The notes under the pieces were generated by a model. That model had not been told where the DNA came from, did not search any database, and saw nothing but the letters and a program-made list of their open reading frames with translations. A DNA stretch of 64,000 nucleotides from Prevotella melaninogenica (GTDB lineage Bacteria > Bacteroidota > Bacteroidia > Bacteroidales > Bacteroidaceae): positions 434,001-498,000 of the forward strand of contig NZ_CP054011.1 in the NCBI RefSeq assembly GCF_013267595.1, read 5' to 3'. Shown piece by piece: positions 18,178 through 27,780 of the stretch (position 1 is its first letter; the number at the start of each line of letters is the position of its first letter). The position numbers and the translations under genes were made by a program.

Positions 18178-20642
18178 TATTTTGTTTCCTCCTTCTTTTC
18201 TTCAACAATCGTAAAGTCTACAGGGTGTTCTACCTTTTCATCGGTCAAAGCAAAGTCCCATACCTGCTGAATGTTCTCAACGAAGTGGAATTGAAGTCCC
18301 TTACGATAAACCTCAGGAATCTCCTCAACATCCTTCTTATTCTCTGAACACATCACGATATCTGTAATTCCTGCACGTTTAGCAGCAAGTATCTTCTCCT
18401 TGATACCACCCACAGGAAGAACCTTACCACGTAGGGTTATCTCGCCCGTCATAGCTGTGTTCTTACGTACTTTACACTGTGTGAGTGCTGAAGCAATACT
18501 TGTTGCAATCGTTATACCAGCTGAAGGACCATCCTTTGGAGTTGCTCCTTCTGGTACGTGGATATGGATGTTCCACTGTTCAAAGATGCGATAATCTACG
18601 TTCAATGCGCTGATATGTGCCTTGACATACTCCAATGCAATGACAGCAGACTCTTTCATGACATCGCCAAGGTTACCGGTCAGGGTTAACTTACCCGCTT
18701 TACCCTTAGAAAGTGAGGTTTCAATAAAGAGAATCTCACCGCCAACACTGGTCCATGCAAGACCTGTTACCACACCAGCATATTTGTTGCCCTGGTAGAT
18801 ATCACGTGTGAAAGGTGGCTTACCTAATAAGTCCTCTAACTTATCTGGAGTAATCTTCGTATAAGGAAGTTGCTTATCCATTGCCTGCTTGAAAGCCAAC
18901 TTGCGCATAGCCTTGTTGATTTGCTTCTCAAGTTGACGCACACCACTTTCGCGTGTATAGCTTTCAATAATCTTTTCTAACGTTGCCTTGGCAAACTTTG
19001 GTTTCTCTTCTAACTGGTCTAAACCTGTATTTTCGAGTTCTTTTGGTACGAGGTGGCGTTTTGCTATCTCAACCTTTTCTTCCGTAATATAACCTGAAAC
19101 CTCAATAAGTTCCATACGGTCGAGTAGTGGACGTGGAATAGTATTGAGGTCGTTTGCCGTAGCTATGAACAATACCTTTGACAAGTCATAGTCCATATCC
19201 AGATAATTATCATGGAAAGCGTTGTTCTGCTCAGGGTCGAGAACCTCCAACAAGGCTGATGATGGGTCGCCATTAACAGTGTTCTGAGTAACTTTGTCAA
19301 TCTCGTCAAGAATGAAAACAGGATTTGATGAGCCTGCCTTTTGGATATTCTTGATGATACGTCCAGGCATAGCACCAATGTAAGTCTTACGATGTCCTCT
19401 GATTTCAGATTCGTCGTGTAGACCACCGAGAGATACACGCACATACTTACGCTTCATAGCTTCCGCAATACTCTTACCCAAACTGGTCTTACCAACACCT
19501 GGAGGACCATAAAGGCAGAGGATTGGCGACTTCAAATTGCCACGCAACTGAAGGACTGCAATGTATTCAAGGATACGTTCCTTGACCTTCTCCATACCAT
19601 AGTGATCCTTGTCAAGAATACGCTTTGCACGCTTCAAGTCAAGATCGTCCTTAGTATATTCATTCCATGGTAGGTTGACCATTGTCTGCAGATAATTCAC
19701 CTGCACACTATAATCAGGGCTCTGTGGGTTTAAGGTGTCAAGTTTGTCTAATTCCTTTTGGAATATCTTGGCAATATCTTCTGACCACTTTTTATTCTTA
19801 GCCTTTTCAAGCAATTCTTTCTTGTCAGGTGCAGAATCGCCATCACCCAATTCTTCCTTAATGTTCTTAATCTGCTGATGTAGGAAGTATTCGCGCTGCT
19901 GTTCGTCAAGGTCCTCACGTGTTTTTGAGCGTATATCCTGACGGAGATGCTGGAACTGAATTTCACGATTCAACACCTTCATCAACGCAAACAGACGATC
20001 TTTGATAGAATTTTCTTCTAACATTTGAATCTTGTCTGTTACTGGGAATGGCATAGTTGAACACACATAATTCACTGCGACAACAGGATTATTGATATTG
20101 TCGAGTGCAAACTGTGTGTCATCTGGGATGTCATCGCTACCATGAATATACTCCTTAGTGACCATCTTCATGTCCTCAACAGCCGTAGAGAATTCCTTGT
20201 CTCTCTTTGGCTCAGCTTCTTCTGGTATAGCAACAGTATATCCTTTCATGTAGGGTTCAGTAGTTGTGATGTCCTTAATCTTACACTTACCAAGTCCCTG
20301 TAAGATGACCGTGCGGTTGTTCCCCTCGTAATTGCCAGGCATATCAAAGGCACGAACGAATCGTGCGTAGATACCTGTCATATAGACATCGTCTACTTGA
20401 GGGTCATTAATATTGCTATCTTTCTGACTTACAATTGCTATAATCGTGTTAGGGTTCTCTTCCAAGTGTTCGACAAGAGCCAGAGTTGGTTTTCTGCCAA
20501 CGAGGATAGGGGAGAGAATACCTGGGAACATAACGAGGTTACGGGTTACGAAAATAGGGATTTCGCCATCAACTTGTACGTCCAAGTTTGGCATGTCTCC
20601 TTCGTAATCAGTAATCATTTGTATAGAGCTATTTTGTTTCAT
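18177..20642 (-). CDS. lon: ATP-dependent protease Lon
   Basis: Lon is the cytosolic AAA+ protease that degrades damaged and regulatory proteins. The 821-aa protein has the N-terminal substrate-binding domain, the ATPase domain with Walker [10 protein letters not shown] (about residues 378-386) and Walker B FILDEIDK. The protease domain has a catalytic Ser in PKDGPSAG (about 706) and a Lys in GGIKEKI (about 748). Length and order are standard. Its minus-strand -7 box TACCTTTG is at 20672-20679, about 30 bases upstream of the start. It leads the lon-tgt-lptG transcript. Confidence 0.98.
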   Translation of the reverse strand: MKQNSSIQMITDYEGDMPNLDVQVDGEIPIFVTRNLVMFPGILSPILVGRKPTLALVEHLEENPNTIIAIVSQKDSNINDPQVDDVYMTGIYARFVRAFDMPGNYEGNNRTVILQGLGKCKIKDITTTEPYMKGYTVAIPEEAEPKRDKEFSTAVEDMKMVTKEYIHGSDDIPDDTQFALDNINNPVVAVNYVCSTMPFPVTDKIQMLEENSIKDRLFALMKVLNREIQFQHLRQDIRSKTREDLDEQQREYFLHQQIKNIKEELGDGDSAPDKKELLEKAKNKKWSEDIAKIFQKELDKLDTLNPQSPDYSVQVNYLQTMVNLPWNEYTKDDLDLKRAKRILDKDHYGMEKVKERILEYIAVLQLRGNLKSPILCLYGPPGVGKTSLGKSIAEAMKRKYVRVSLGGLHDESEIRGHRKTYIGAMPGRIIKNIQKAGSSNPVFILDEIDKVTQNTVNGDPSSALLEVLDPEQNNAFHDNYLDMDYDLSKVLFIATANDLNTIPRPLLDRMELIEVSGYITEEKVEIAKRHLVPKELENTGLDQLEEKPKFAKATLEKIIESYTRESGVRQLEKQINKAMRKLAFKQAMDKQLPYTKITPDKLEDLLGKPPFTRDIYQGNKYAGVVTGLAWTSVGGEILFIETSLSKGKAGKLTLTGNLGDVMKESAVIALEYVKAHISALNVDYRIFEQWNIHIHVPEGATPKDGPSAGITIATSIASALTQCKVRKNTAMTGEITLRGKVLPVGGIKEKILAAKRAGITDIVMCSENKKDVEEIPEVYRKGLQFHFVENIQQVWDFALTDEKVEHPVDFTIVEEKKEETK

Positions 20643-20671
20643 AAAGTTCTTTTATACCTGCTTTTAGCTTG

Positions 20672-20679
20672 CAAAGGTA
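20672..20679 (-). promoter_or_regulatory. -7 promoter box of lon
   Basis: The minus-strand reading TACCTTTG matches TAnnTTTG exactly. The -33 position is AT-rich but only partly matches TTTG. Confidence 0.5.
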
Positions 20680-20794
20680 CAAAATAAAACCGAAAGACTA
20701 AAAGAATAATTGTGCTTTAATTAGCTATCTTGTAAAAAGGTGGGGTTATGTGCATAAGAAACAGGTGGCAAATAGTAGGGTGTTTGTACTCCGC

Positions 20795-20856
20795 TCATTT
20801 GGTGTTGATGCTTCGCACCATTGGTGTTAAGCCTCCGCACTATGTGTGCTAAGCCT
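20795..20856. repeat. Short palindromic GCAC/GTGC repeat cluster
   Basis: Three tandem units of about 20 bases contain imperfect palindromes such as GCACCATTGGTG and GCACTATGTGTGC, separated by the linkers TGATGCTTC and TTAAGCCTCC. The same unit recurs at 32606, 43822 and 52861 in this window. The rest of the 20680-21025 gap shows no gene. Confidence 0.8.
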
Positions 20857-21025
20857 CTTTGATCCGATAAAAGCTGGTGAGTAAGTCTACTATTGTAGGA
20901 ACAATAAGCTACAGTAAGCCCTTAATGTCTTACTTGTCTGTTAATGTGTTTTCGGATGATAATAGCTTTAAATACGTTTCTTTACTGAATGTTAGTTATT
21001 ATCTTATCATTTATAGCCTTCTTAC

Positions 21026-21736
21026 TTACTTAATGTAGAATGCTTGTGTAAGATTTTGATACCACATTGTGCGTACTCCATTATCGTCGTTTAGTACTTG
21101 TTCTTCTATCTTATATACTGTGGTAGTATCCTTTCCAAACTCTATTAAGCAGCGTTTAGCAGGTTTTGAAGATTTTGTTTTAATATTAGTTATCTTTAGG
21201 ATTGATAATCCGTTAAATATAGCTTCTGCTTCAAGTATATCTTTGTTGTTATAAGGGATGATAACGGATAGTGTTCCGTTTGCTTTAAGGAGCCTTTTAG
21301 AATGGTAGATTAGTTCTTGGTGAGAGAGGGTGTCAGTGTGTCTTGCAGTTGTTCTTTGTTGTAAAGGATTTTTTAATGAATTAATAAAATAAGGTGGATT
21401 GCATACAATTGCATCGTAAATTCCTTCTTCTTGGGTTTCACTGCATGGGATGTAATCTTGTAGGGAACTATTGAGAATATTTATTCTATCATTAAATGGA
21501 GACGCTGAAACATTAAGATGTGCATCTTCAAGCGCTCCCTTGTCAATCTCAATAGCATCAATCTGTGCTATTGAGAAACGTTGTGCCATCATAAGGGCAA
21601 TAAGTCCAGTTCCTGTTCCTATATCAAGGATTCTTGTACCACCTTTTGCCCAAGCTCCGAGCAATACGCCATCAGTCCCGACCTTCATGGCCGTGTGATC
21701 ATCAATGATATGAAATTGCTTGAAAGTAAATCCCAT
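21026..21736 (-). CDS. trmN6: tRNA1(Val) (adenine37-N6)-methyltransferase
   Basis: This 236-aa SAM-dependent methyltransferase resembles E. coli YfiC (TrmN6), which methylates A37 of tRNA-Val. It shows the N-terminal FTFKQFHIIDDHTAMKVGTDG region, the SAM-binding motif ILDIGTGTGLIALMMA (about residues 34-49) and the catalytic NPPY (about residue 113, VCNPPYF). Length is as expected. It lies 18 bases downstream of the lipid kinase gene on the same strand and is probably cotranscribed, although the functions are unrelated. Confidence 0.9.
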   Translation of the reverse strand: MGFTFKQFHIIDDHTAMKVGTDGVLLGAWAKGGTRILDIGTGTGLIALMMAQRFSIAQIDAIEIDKGALEDAHLNVSASPFNDRINILNSSLQDYIPCSETQEEGIYDAIVCNPPYFINSLKNPLQQRTTARHTDTLSHQELIYHSKRLLKANGTLSVIIPYNNKDILEAEAIFNGLSILKITNIKTKSSKPAKRCLIEFGKDTTTVYKIEEQVLNDDNGVRTMWYQNLTQAFYIK

Positions 21737-21753
21737 TCGTCTCGTTTCTGGAC

Positions 21754-22785
21754 TTATACACCCAGTTTACGGAGCAGATTTTTGTTGAGTGCCTGTACCT
21801 TTCTACTTTGTTTAGTAAGGTCTTGTCTCATCAAGTCAATGTTGTAGAATATTTCGGAAAAGGCAGTTTGCAGCATGTTGGGTTGTCTACAATCTTTCCC
21901 TCCCTTAGGATTGACTACGATATTTATTCCCTTTGGTACCACAGAGATGTCTACATCAGCGTCAGATGTGATAGGATCGCCGTCGTAATGAATAACTCCT
22001 TCTTTCTTGCGGCGTATATGAATATGTTTGGCTCTAAAAGTCTTTATCTTTAAGTTTTTATCCAACGTTTTATTGAAAAGCTCAATGGCAACCTGTGGGG
22101 CTTCGATGAGGTCAAATGGTTCCATGATAATAATATCCAACAGACCATCGCTCATAGATGCTTGCGGAGCGATATAGGCATTGTTACCATATTGTGAAGC
22201 ATTGGCTGCTGATACGAGGAAAGCCTTATAACGATGTGTTCCATCCTCATCTTCTATTACATAAGTTTCAGGCTCATAGCTTAATCCTTCTTCAAGAACT
22301 TTCTGCATGTAAGTGATAGGTCCACGTTTGCCAGCTTCTGCAAATTTCATCGAAATAAAAGCATCAAATCCCATTCCACACGTGCAGAAGAACGGATGGT
22401 TATTGATGATACCATAGTCGAGTGCTTTAACATCATAACAGTTTATGATGTCAATACATTTCTTTAGATTCATCGGTAGGTTTAGATGCCTTGCAAGCCC
22501 ATTTCCTGAACCGCAAGGGAGTATGCCTAAAGCAGACTTAGTATTGATAAGTGACCTTCCAACTTCGTTGACCGTTCCATCTCCACCCACAGCCACAACG
22601 AGGTCTACGCCTTCTTCCACGGCTTCTCGGGCAAGGTCGGTCGCGTGACCCGCATGTTGCGTTTCTGCAATGCGATAGTCAAACTTGTCTTTATCGAGTC
22701 GTTCTTCAATAAGGTCTGGAATACCCGCCTTACTAATTGTACCCGATATAGGGTTTAGGATAAAAACTACTTTTTTCTTATTCAT
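21754..22785 (-). CDS. Diacylglycerol kinase-like lipid kinase (YegS/DagK family)
   Basis: This 343-aa protein has the lipid-kinase catalytic domain with FILNPISG near the N-terminus, the nucleotide-binding VVAVGGDGTVNEV (about residues 61-73) and LGILPCGSGNGLARHL. Such kinases phosphorylate diacylglycerol, sphingosine-type bases or other lipid alcohols. It is divergent from spt, the first enzyme of sphingolipid synthesis, with about 195 bases between the starts. A link to sphingolipid metabolism is therefore possible but is inferred only from position. Substrate cannot be read from the sequence. Confidence 0.88.
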   Translation of the reverse strand: MNKKKVVFILNPISGTISKAGIPDLIEERLDKDKFDYRIAETQHAGHATDLAREAVEEGVDLVVAVGGDGTVNEVGRSLINTKSALGILPCGSGNGLARHLNLPMNLKKCIDIINCYDVKALDYGIINNHPFFCTCGMGFDAFISMKFAEAGKRGPITYMQKVLEEGLSYEPETYVIEDEDGTHRYKAFLVSAANASQYGNNAYIAPQASMSDGLLDIIIMEPFDLIEAPQVAIELFNKTLDKNLKIKTFRAKHIHIRRKKEGVIHYDGDPITSDADVDISVVPKGINIVVNPKGGKDCRQPNMLQTAFSEIFYNIDLMRQDLTKQSRKVQALNKNLLRKLGV

Positions 22786-22920
22786 TGTGCCAGATAATCA
22801 GCGCATGGTTTATTTGTACAAAGATACATATTTATCAGTTATATCGTGGATATTATGAGAGTAAAAATGTTTAAAAATCACTTTTCTAATCAAAAAGACT
22901 TTTTTGTCATTCTAAATTAG

Positions 22921-22928
22921 TATCTTTG
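22921..22928 (+). promoter_or_regulatory. -7 promoter box of spt
   Basis: TATCTTTG matches the TAnnTTTG consensus about 52 bases upstream of the start. A TTTG at 22903-22906 is closer than the usual spacing (14 bases), so the -33 element is uncertain. Confidence 0.5.
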
Positions 22929-22979
22929 CAGCCTAAAATAATATTTAAGTAGTCAATGACTACACCACATTAAAAAATA

Positions 22980-24170
22980 ATGGGACAGTTACAAGACAAG
23001 TACAAAAGCTACCGCGAGCCGCAGAAGTTTATGGATGCAGGTGTTTATCCATACTTCCGCGAGATTACAAGTAAGCAAGGAACAGAAGTTACAGATATTG
23101 ATGGCAACGAGATTCTTATGTTTGGTTCTAACGCCTATACAGGTCTTCCAAACGATCCACGTGTGATTAATGCTGCTCAGCGTGCCCTTGAGAAGTATGG
23201 CTCAGGTTGTGCTGGTAGTCGTTTCTTAAATGGTACACTCGATCTTCATGTTCAGTTGGAGAAAGAGCTTGCTGCTTTTGAAGGTAAGGATGAGGCGCTT
23301 GTTTTTTCAACAGGTTTTTCTGTAAATGCTGGTGTCCTCTCTGTTGTAGTAGGACGTGGTGATTATGTTATCTGTGATGACCGTGATCACGCAAGTATTG
23401 TTGATGGACGACGTTTGAGTTTTGCTACTCAACTTCGTTACAAGCACAATGATATGGAAGATTTGGAGCGTGTTCTTCAGAGACTTCCTCATGAAGCTGT
23501 TAAGCTGATTGTTGTTGATGGCGTCTTCTCGATGGAGGGTGATTTAGCTAATCTGCCAGCAATTGTTGAATTGAAGCACAAGTATAACTGCTCAATCATG
23601 GTTGATGAGGCACATGGTTTAGGTGTCTTTGGTCGCCAGGGTAGAGGTGTTTGTGATCATTTTGGCTTGACAGATGAGGTAGACCTCATTATGGGTACTT
23701 TCTCAAAGAGTTTGGCTTCAATTGGTGGCTTTATTGCTGGTGATAAGGATACTATTAATTATCTCCGTCATACCTGCCGTACATATATCTTTTCTGCAAG
23801 TAATGCACCTGCAGCAACAGCTGCTGCTTTGGAAGCTCTCCATATTATAGAGCAGGAGCCAGAACGTTTGGAGCAGTTATGGAAGGTGACAAATTATGCT
23901 TTGAAGCGATTTAAAGAAGAGGGTTTTGAGATAGGTGAAACAGAGAGTCCGATCATCCCACTTTATGTTCGTGATATTGAAAAGACCTTTGTGGTTACAA
24001 AGTTGGCGTATGAGGCTGGTGTGTTTATCAATCCAGTAATTCCTCCAGCATGTGCTCCACAAGACACCTTGGTGCGTTTTGCTTTAATGGCTACTCATAC
24101 AGAAGAGCAGGTTGAACGCGGTGTTCAAGCTTTGACTAAGATTTTCAAGGCGCAAGGCATCATTAAATAA
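22980..24170 (+). CDS. spt: Serine palmitoyltransferase (alpha-oxoamine synthase)
   Basis: This PLP enzyme joins serine and a long-chain acyl-CoA to give 3-ketosphinganine, the first step in Bacteroidetes sphingolipids. The 396-aa protein has the alpha-oxoamine synthase features: FGSNAYTGL, YGSGCAGSRFLNGT, the PLP-stacking His in DDRDHASIVDGRRL, VDEAHGLGVFG and the PLP lysine in GTFSKSLASIGG (about residue 243). Its N-terminus (QKFMDAGVYPYFREI) and overall sequence are very like the Bacteroides Spt and less like BioF or Kbl, which are the alternative products of this fold. It is a single-gene unit with its own terminator. Confidence 0.9.
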   Translation: MGQLQDKYKSYREPQKFMDAGVYPYFREITSKQGTEVTDIDGNEILMFGSNAYTGLPNDPRVINAAQRALEKYGSGCAGSRFLNGTLDLHVQLEKELAAFEGKDEALVFSTGFSVNAGVLSVVVGRGDYVICDDRDHASIVDGRRLSFATQLRYKHNDMEDLERVLQRLPHEAVKLIVVDGVFSMEGDLANLPAIVELKHKYNCSIMVDEAHGLGVFGRQGRGVCDHFGLTDEVDLIMGTFSKSLASIGGFIAGDKDTINYLRHTCRTYIFSASNAPAATAAALEALHIIEQEPERLEQLWKVTNYALKRFKEEGFEIGETESPIIPLYVRDIEKTFVVTKLAYEAGVFINPVIPPACAPQDTLVRFALMATHTEEQVERGVQALTKIFKAQGIIK

Positions 24171-24211
24171 GTATTATCTGTTTCCTTATCTAAAAGGATT
24201 TGTAATATTAA

Positions 24212-24252
24212 AACGATGGGGTTATTCTTATAGAGTAAGCCCATCGTTTTTT
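24212..24252 (+). terminator. Terminator after spt
   Basis: The stem AACGATGGG/CCCATCGTT is followed directly by TTTTTTG. It lies about 40 bases after the spt stop codon. Confidence 0.85.
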
Positions 24253-24272
24253 GTTTATACCTTATATATATA

Positions 24273-24315
24273 GTGTTGGGTGATGGGTGTTGGGTGTTGG
24301 GTGTTGGGTGTTGAT
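24273..24315 (+). repeat. Tandem TGTTGGG heptamer repeat
   Basis: About five to six near-identical 7-base units (GTGTTGG, one variant TGATGGG) form a short minisatellite. It lies in a long gap without genes between spt and the tRNA array. Confidence 0.8.
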
Positions 24316-24838
24316 GTTTTGTAGATACTTGAGTGTAGAGGGCGTGAATAATTAAGATTATGGTATTATTAGGCTAATTAGCCCAATTAAGCCCAATAAG
24401 TCTAAGTCTAATAAGCCCAATAGGTTATATATATAATAACTGTTTCTTGGGATTATTCGGCTTTTATTTTGTTTATTGTATAGGATGATTCTTCATGATG
24501 AGAAGTTTTTATGAAAAGAATTTAATGGTAATGAGTATAAAAGTTGTAGTCGGACTGCTATTATGCAGTGAAGATATAGATTTTTTTTTGTGATTTTGGA
24601 CTTACATGGATTAGAAAGTTTGCTTTTTTGCATCTATTGTCGTCTTACTTGAAAAGTACATTGGCTTATGATAACGTTGACTTGATTAAAAATAAAATAT
24701 TTTTTTGAGTTTAGTCATCATAATTCCTTTTTCTTCTTACTTGCTTGTTTATCAATAACTTTGCGTCTATTTGAAATTATATGCAAACGGGATTCGTAAG
24801 AAAAGTATTATTTTTTATTGAAAAAAAACATGTAAAAG
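24316..24838. other. Intergenic region, nothing recognised
   Basis: AT-rich sequence with a run of short repeated words (AAGCCCAATA and relatives, about 24370-24425) but no plausible gene on either strand. Confidence 0.4.
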
Positions 24839-24870
24839 TTTGGAGGTGTCGGAAATATGTAGTACCTTTG
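24839..24870 (+). promoter_or_regulatory. Promoter of the tRNA array
   Basis: TTTG at 24839-24842 and TACCTTTG at 24863-24870 are spaced by 20 bases, the ideal Bacteroidetes promoter. It is followed 40 bases later by the first tRNA. Confidence 0.8.
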
Positions 24871-24913
24871 CACTCGCAATTCAGAAATGAGTCAATTATT
24901 AATGAATATGCAA

Positions 24914-24987
24914 CGGGGTGTAGCGCAGCTCGGTAGCGCATCTGGTTTGGGACCAGGCGGTCGCAGGTTCGAATCCTGTCACCCCGA
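24914..24987 (+). tRNA. tRNA-Pro (anticodon TGG)
   Basis: The acceptor stem is CGGGGTG/CACCCCG and the anticodon loop TTTGGGA gives TGG. The cloverleaf is complete. It is the first member of a five-tRNA plus-strand array. Confidence 0.95.
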
Positions 24988-25026
24988 CTTTTTGTCTAAC
25001 TCTTTAGAGAAAGAGAGACGTTAAAT

Positions 25027-25099
<73 letters not shown>

Positions 25100-25142
25100 C
25101 TTTGATATTCTGAATTATATAGAAGTTTTCTTCTAAGTAAAT

Positions 25143-25224
25143 GCCCAGGTGGCGGAATTGGTAGACGCGCACGTTTCAGGTGCGTGTGTTTCACGACGTG
25201 CAGGTTCGAGTCCTGTTCTGGGCA
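25143..25224 (+). tRNA. tRNA-Leu (anticodon CAG)
   Basis: A class II tRNA of 82 nt with a long variable arm. The acceptor is GCCCAGG/TCTGGGC and the anticodon loop TTCAGGT, closed by CACGT/GCGTG, gives CAG. Confidence 0.95.
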
Positions 25225-25254
25225 CTTTCTAAATCAGAATGTCTCGTATATGCT

Positions 25255-25338
25255 GGAGAGGTGGCGGAATTGGTAGACGCGCTACTTTGAGGGGGTAGTG
25301 AAAATTGTTTCGTGGGAGTTCGAGTCTCCTCCTCTTCA
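25255..25338 (+). tRNA. tRNA-Leu (anticodon GAG)
   Basis: A class II tRNA of 84 nt. The acceptor is GGAGAGG/CCTCTTC with one G-T pair, and the anticodon loop TTGAGGG gives GAG. Confidence 0.95.
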
Positions 25339-25377
25339 CATAGAGTTTTGAAGTAAGTCGTTACTTACTTAGTAAAT

Positions 25378-25450
<73 letters not shown>

Positions 25451-25483
25451 CTTTTTTTAGAGAAACATACATAGCATTTCTTT

Positions 25484-26023
25484 ATGAATTTATATTTGCG
25501 ATATTTCGATAATGAAGTATTAGTACACAATGTTGAGGAAGCTTTGGATTTTTTAAGTTCTATTCCTGACATTCAACTCACTCCAGAATTGGAAGATGAT
25601 ATTAGAAATTATGCTTCCAACGATGTCTTTTATCCAAAACGTTATAAGGTTCGTCCTCGAGTTTATTTTATAGTTATTAAGACTGAGGCAGCTACTATGA
25701 TGGATTTTAAGCAGAAGAAAGCTCTTCGTCCGGTTGTTGATGGAATCGTGCGTAAGGATAATCCAGCTATTATGCATCTCAATGAGGAACGTGAGGGATG
25801 GTATGAAGGTGAACTTGATTTTAAGCGTGTCGTCCTCATTCCTACTTCTGGTAAACATGAATATCGTGATACTCATTTTGTAGCACAGTGTAAGGCTGTT
25901 TCAGGATGGGATTGCTATAATCGTATCGTTGAGTATCTAAAAGATAGGGTTGACAATAGAAGTCAGTTCCCTTCTGCTAAAGGTAAGAATTTTAAGTTTA
26001 GATATTTAGGTATGTGGAAGTAA
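25484..26023 (+). CDS. Conserved Bacteroidetes protein of unknown function
   Basis: This 179-aa soluble, mixed alpha/beta protein starts MNLYLRYFDNEVLVHNVEEALDFL and has no signal peptide, membrane segment or recognisable catalytic motif. The arrangement tRNA array, this gene, ssb (start 31 bases downstream), gldE suggests a housekeeping operon. A charged, aromatic-rich centre (HLNEEREGWYEGELDFKRVV) and a basic C-terminus are visible, but no function can be assigned. Confidence 0.75.
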   Translation: MNLYLRYFDNEVLVHNVEEALDFLSSIPDIQLTPELEDDIRNYASNDVFYPKRYKVRPRVYFIVIKTEAATMMDFKQKKALRPVVDGIVRKDNPAIMHLNEEREGWYEGELDFKRVVLIPTSGKHEYRDTHFVAQCKAVSGWDCYNRIVEYLKDRVDNRSQFPSAKGKNFKFRYLGMWK

Positions 26024-26053
26024 TTTCACATGCCTTTTTGCTATTGCTTTCTT

Positions 26054-26461
26054 ATGAATAAAGTAATGTTAATTGGTAATGTCGGTCGAGAACCAGAGAT
26101 AAAATATTATGAGGCAGACCAATGTATTGCCTCTTTTACTTTGGCAACAACGGAGCGTGGATATACACTTCCAAATGGTACGGTTGTACCTGATCACACT
26201 GATTGGCATAACATAGTTCTCTTTAAGGCATTGGCTAAGTATGCTGAGAAGTATATTCATAAAGGCGATAAACTTTATATTGAGGGGCGTGTGCGTTATC
26301 GTACTTATGATGATAAGAAAGGTATGCGTCGTTATGTTACAGAGATTTATGGTGACAACCTTGAATGGCTTTCCGCATCCCGTAAATCTGAAAGTGTGTC
26401 TGGAGAGAAAGTAGATGATAATACTTCTGATACTACAGATAATTCTAATTTACCTTTTTAA
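26054..26461 (+). CDS. ssb: Single-stranded DNA-binding protein
   Basis: SSB coats single-stranded DNA during replication and repair. The 135-aa protein has the OB-fold start MNKVMLIGNVGREPEIKYY, then FTLATTERGY and WHNIVLFKALAKYAEKYI, and ends with an acidic, Ser/Thr/Asp-rich tail finishing NLPF, the partner-binding C-terminal peptide. The start at MNKVML is chosen because all SSBs begin here; an upstream in-frame ATG would add eight odd residues (MPFCYCFL). Its stop overlaps the gldE start by one base (TAATG). Confidence 0.97.
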   Translation: MNKVMLIGNVGREPEIKYYEADQCIASFTLATTERGYTLPNGTVVPDHTDWHNIVLFKALAKYAEKYIHKGDKLYIEGRVRYRTYDDKKGMRRYVTEIYGDNLEWLSASRKSESVSGEKVDDNTSDTTDNSNLPF

Positions 26462-27780
26462 TGGATAGTTTTTTAGTAGTTTTTTCTTCTTATATAAGTA
26501 TTAATCCAATAGATATTAGTGTGATTCTTGCAATTCTATTGGCTGTTTTTCTACTAAGTCTTTCGGCTTTTGCAAGTGCGTCGGAGATAGCTTTTTTTAG
26601 TTTATCTCCAACTGATATAGAGTCGCTTGACCCGGATAAGAATACTTCTGATAAGCTTATTCAGCAGTTTAGAGACGATAGTGAGCGTACGTTGGCAACA
26701 ATTCTTATTACGAATAATCTTGTCAATGTTGCGATTATTATGCTGTGTAATTATATCTTTTCCAGTCTGTTTACCTTTAAGGAAGAGTGGTTACAGTTTC
26801 TTTGTGTTACAATTCTTTTAACCTTCTTACTTTTACTTTTTGGTGAGATAGTTCCGAAGGTTTATAGTAGAAGAAATCCATTGGCATTCTGTAGAAGTGG
26901 TGTCAAAGGCATTGTTTTCTTTCGTAAGTTGTTTTGGCCTATCGAAACTATATTGTTGAAAAGTGGTGCTTTTGCTGAAAAGGTAGTTCAAAAGGAGAAT
27001 CGTCAGTTGTCTGTTGATGATCTTGAACAGGCTTTAGAATTGACTGATAAGAATGATATTAAGGATGAGCAGGGTATGCTGCAAGGTATTATTCGCTTTG
27101 GAGATGAGACTGCAAAAGAGGTAATGACTTCTCGTCAGGATATTATAGATTTGGATATCCGCTGTTCATATGAAGATGTCTTGAAATGTATCGTTGATAA
27201 TAACTATTCTCGTATTCCTGTTTATCAAGATAATCAAGATAACATACGAGGTGTACTTTATATTAAGGATCTCCTGCCTCACCTATCTAAGCCAACTAAC
27301 TTTAGATGGCAGAGTTTGATTCGACCACCTTATTTTGTTCCAGAGACGAAGAAGATAGACGATCTCTTACGTGACTTCCAAGAGAATAAAGTTCATATAG
27401 CTATTGTCGTTGATGAGTTTGGCGGTACGAGTGGTATTGTTACTTTAGAGGACATTCTTGAAGAAATTGTCGGAGAGATTAATGACGAGTTTGATGAAGA
27501 AGAGCGTAACTATACAAAGTTAGGTTCTAATATCTACATATTTGAGGGTAAAACTCTCTTGAAAGACTTCTCTAAGATTCTTAATCTCCCAGATGATGAG
27601 TTTGATGAGATAGAAGGCGATGCTGATTCTGTAGCAGGTTTACTATTAGAAATCAAGGGAGATTTCCCTGCAGTACATGAGATGCTGGACTATAAGAACT
27701 ATAAGTTTGAAGTCTTAGCTATTGAAGAGCGTCGTATTAGTAAAGTTAAAGTTACTGTTTGTGGTAAGGATAACGAATGA
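26461..27780 (+). CDS. gldE: GldE-like protein (DUF21, CBS pair, CorC/HlyC domain)
   Basis: This 439-aa inner-membrane protein has an N-terminal DUF21 (CNNM) domain with about four hydrophobic segments (residues 15-150), two CBS repeats (about 200-320, including VMTSRQDIIDLD and VDEFGGTSGIVTLEDI) and a C-terminal CorC/HlyC domain. It matches GldE, named for gliding in Flavobacterium but also present in non-gliding Bacteroidetes, where its role is unclear and may involve divalent ion handling. The ssb-gldE order is conserved in the phylum. It is coupled to ssb and overlaps the phosphopantetheinyl transferase gene at its 3' end. Confidence 0.9.
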   Translation: MDSFLVVFSSYISINPIDISVILAILLAVFLLSLSAFASASEIAFFSLSPTDIESLDPDKNTSDKLIQQFRDDSERTLATILITNNLVNVAIIMLCNYIFSSLFTFKEEWLQFLCVTILLTFLLLLFGEIVPKVYSRRNPLAFCRSGVKGIVFFRKLFWPIETILLKSGAFAEKVVQKENRQLSVDDLEQALELTDKNDIKDEQGMLQGIIRFGDETAKEVMTSRQDIIDLDIRCSYEDVLKCIVDNNYSRIPVYQDNQDNIRGVLYIKDLLPHLSKPTNFRWQSLIRPPYFVPETKKIDDLLRDFQENKVHIAIVVDEFGGTSGIVTLEDILEEIVGEINDEFDEEERNYTKLGSNIYIFEGKTLLKDFSKILNLPDDEFDEIEGDADSVAGLLLEIKGDFPAVHEMLDYKNYKFEVLAIEERRISKVKVTVCGKDNE

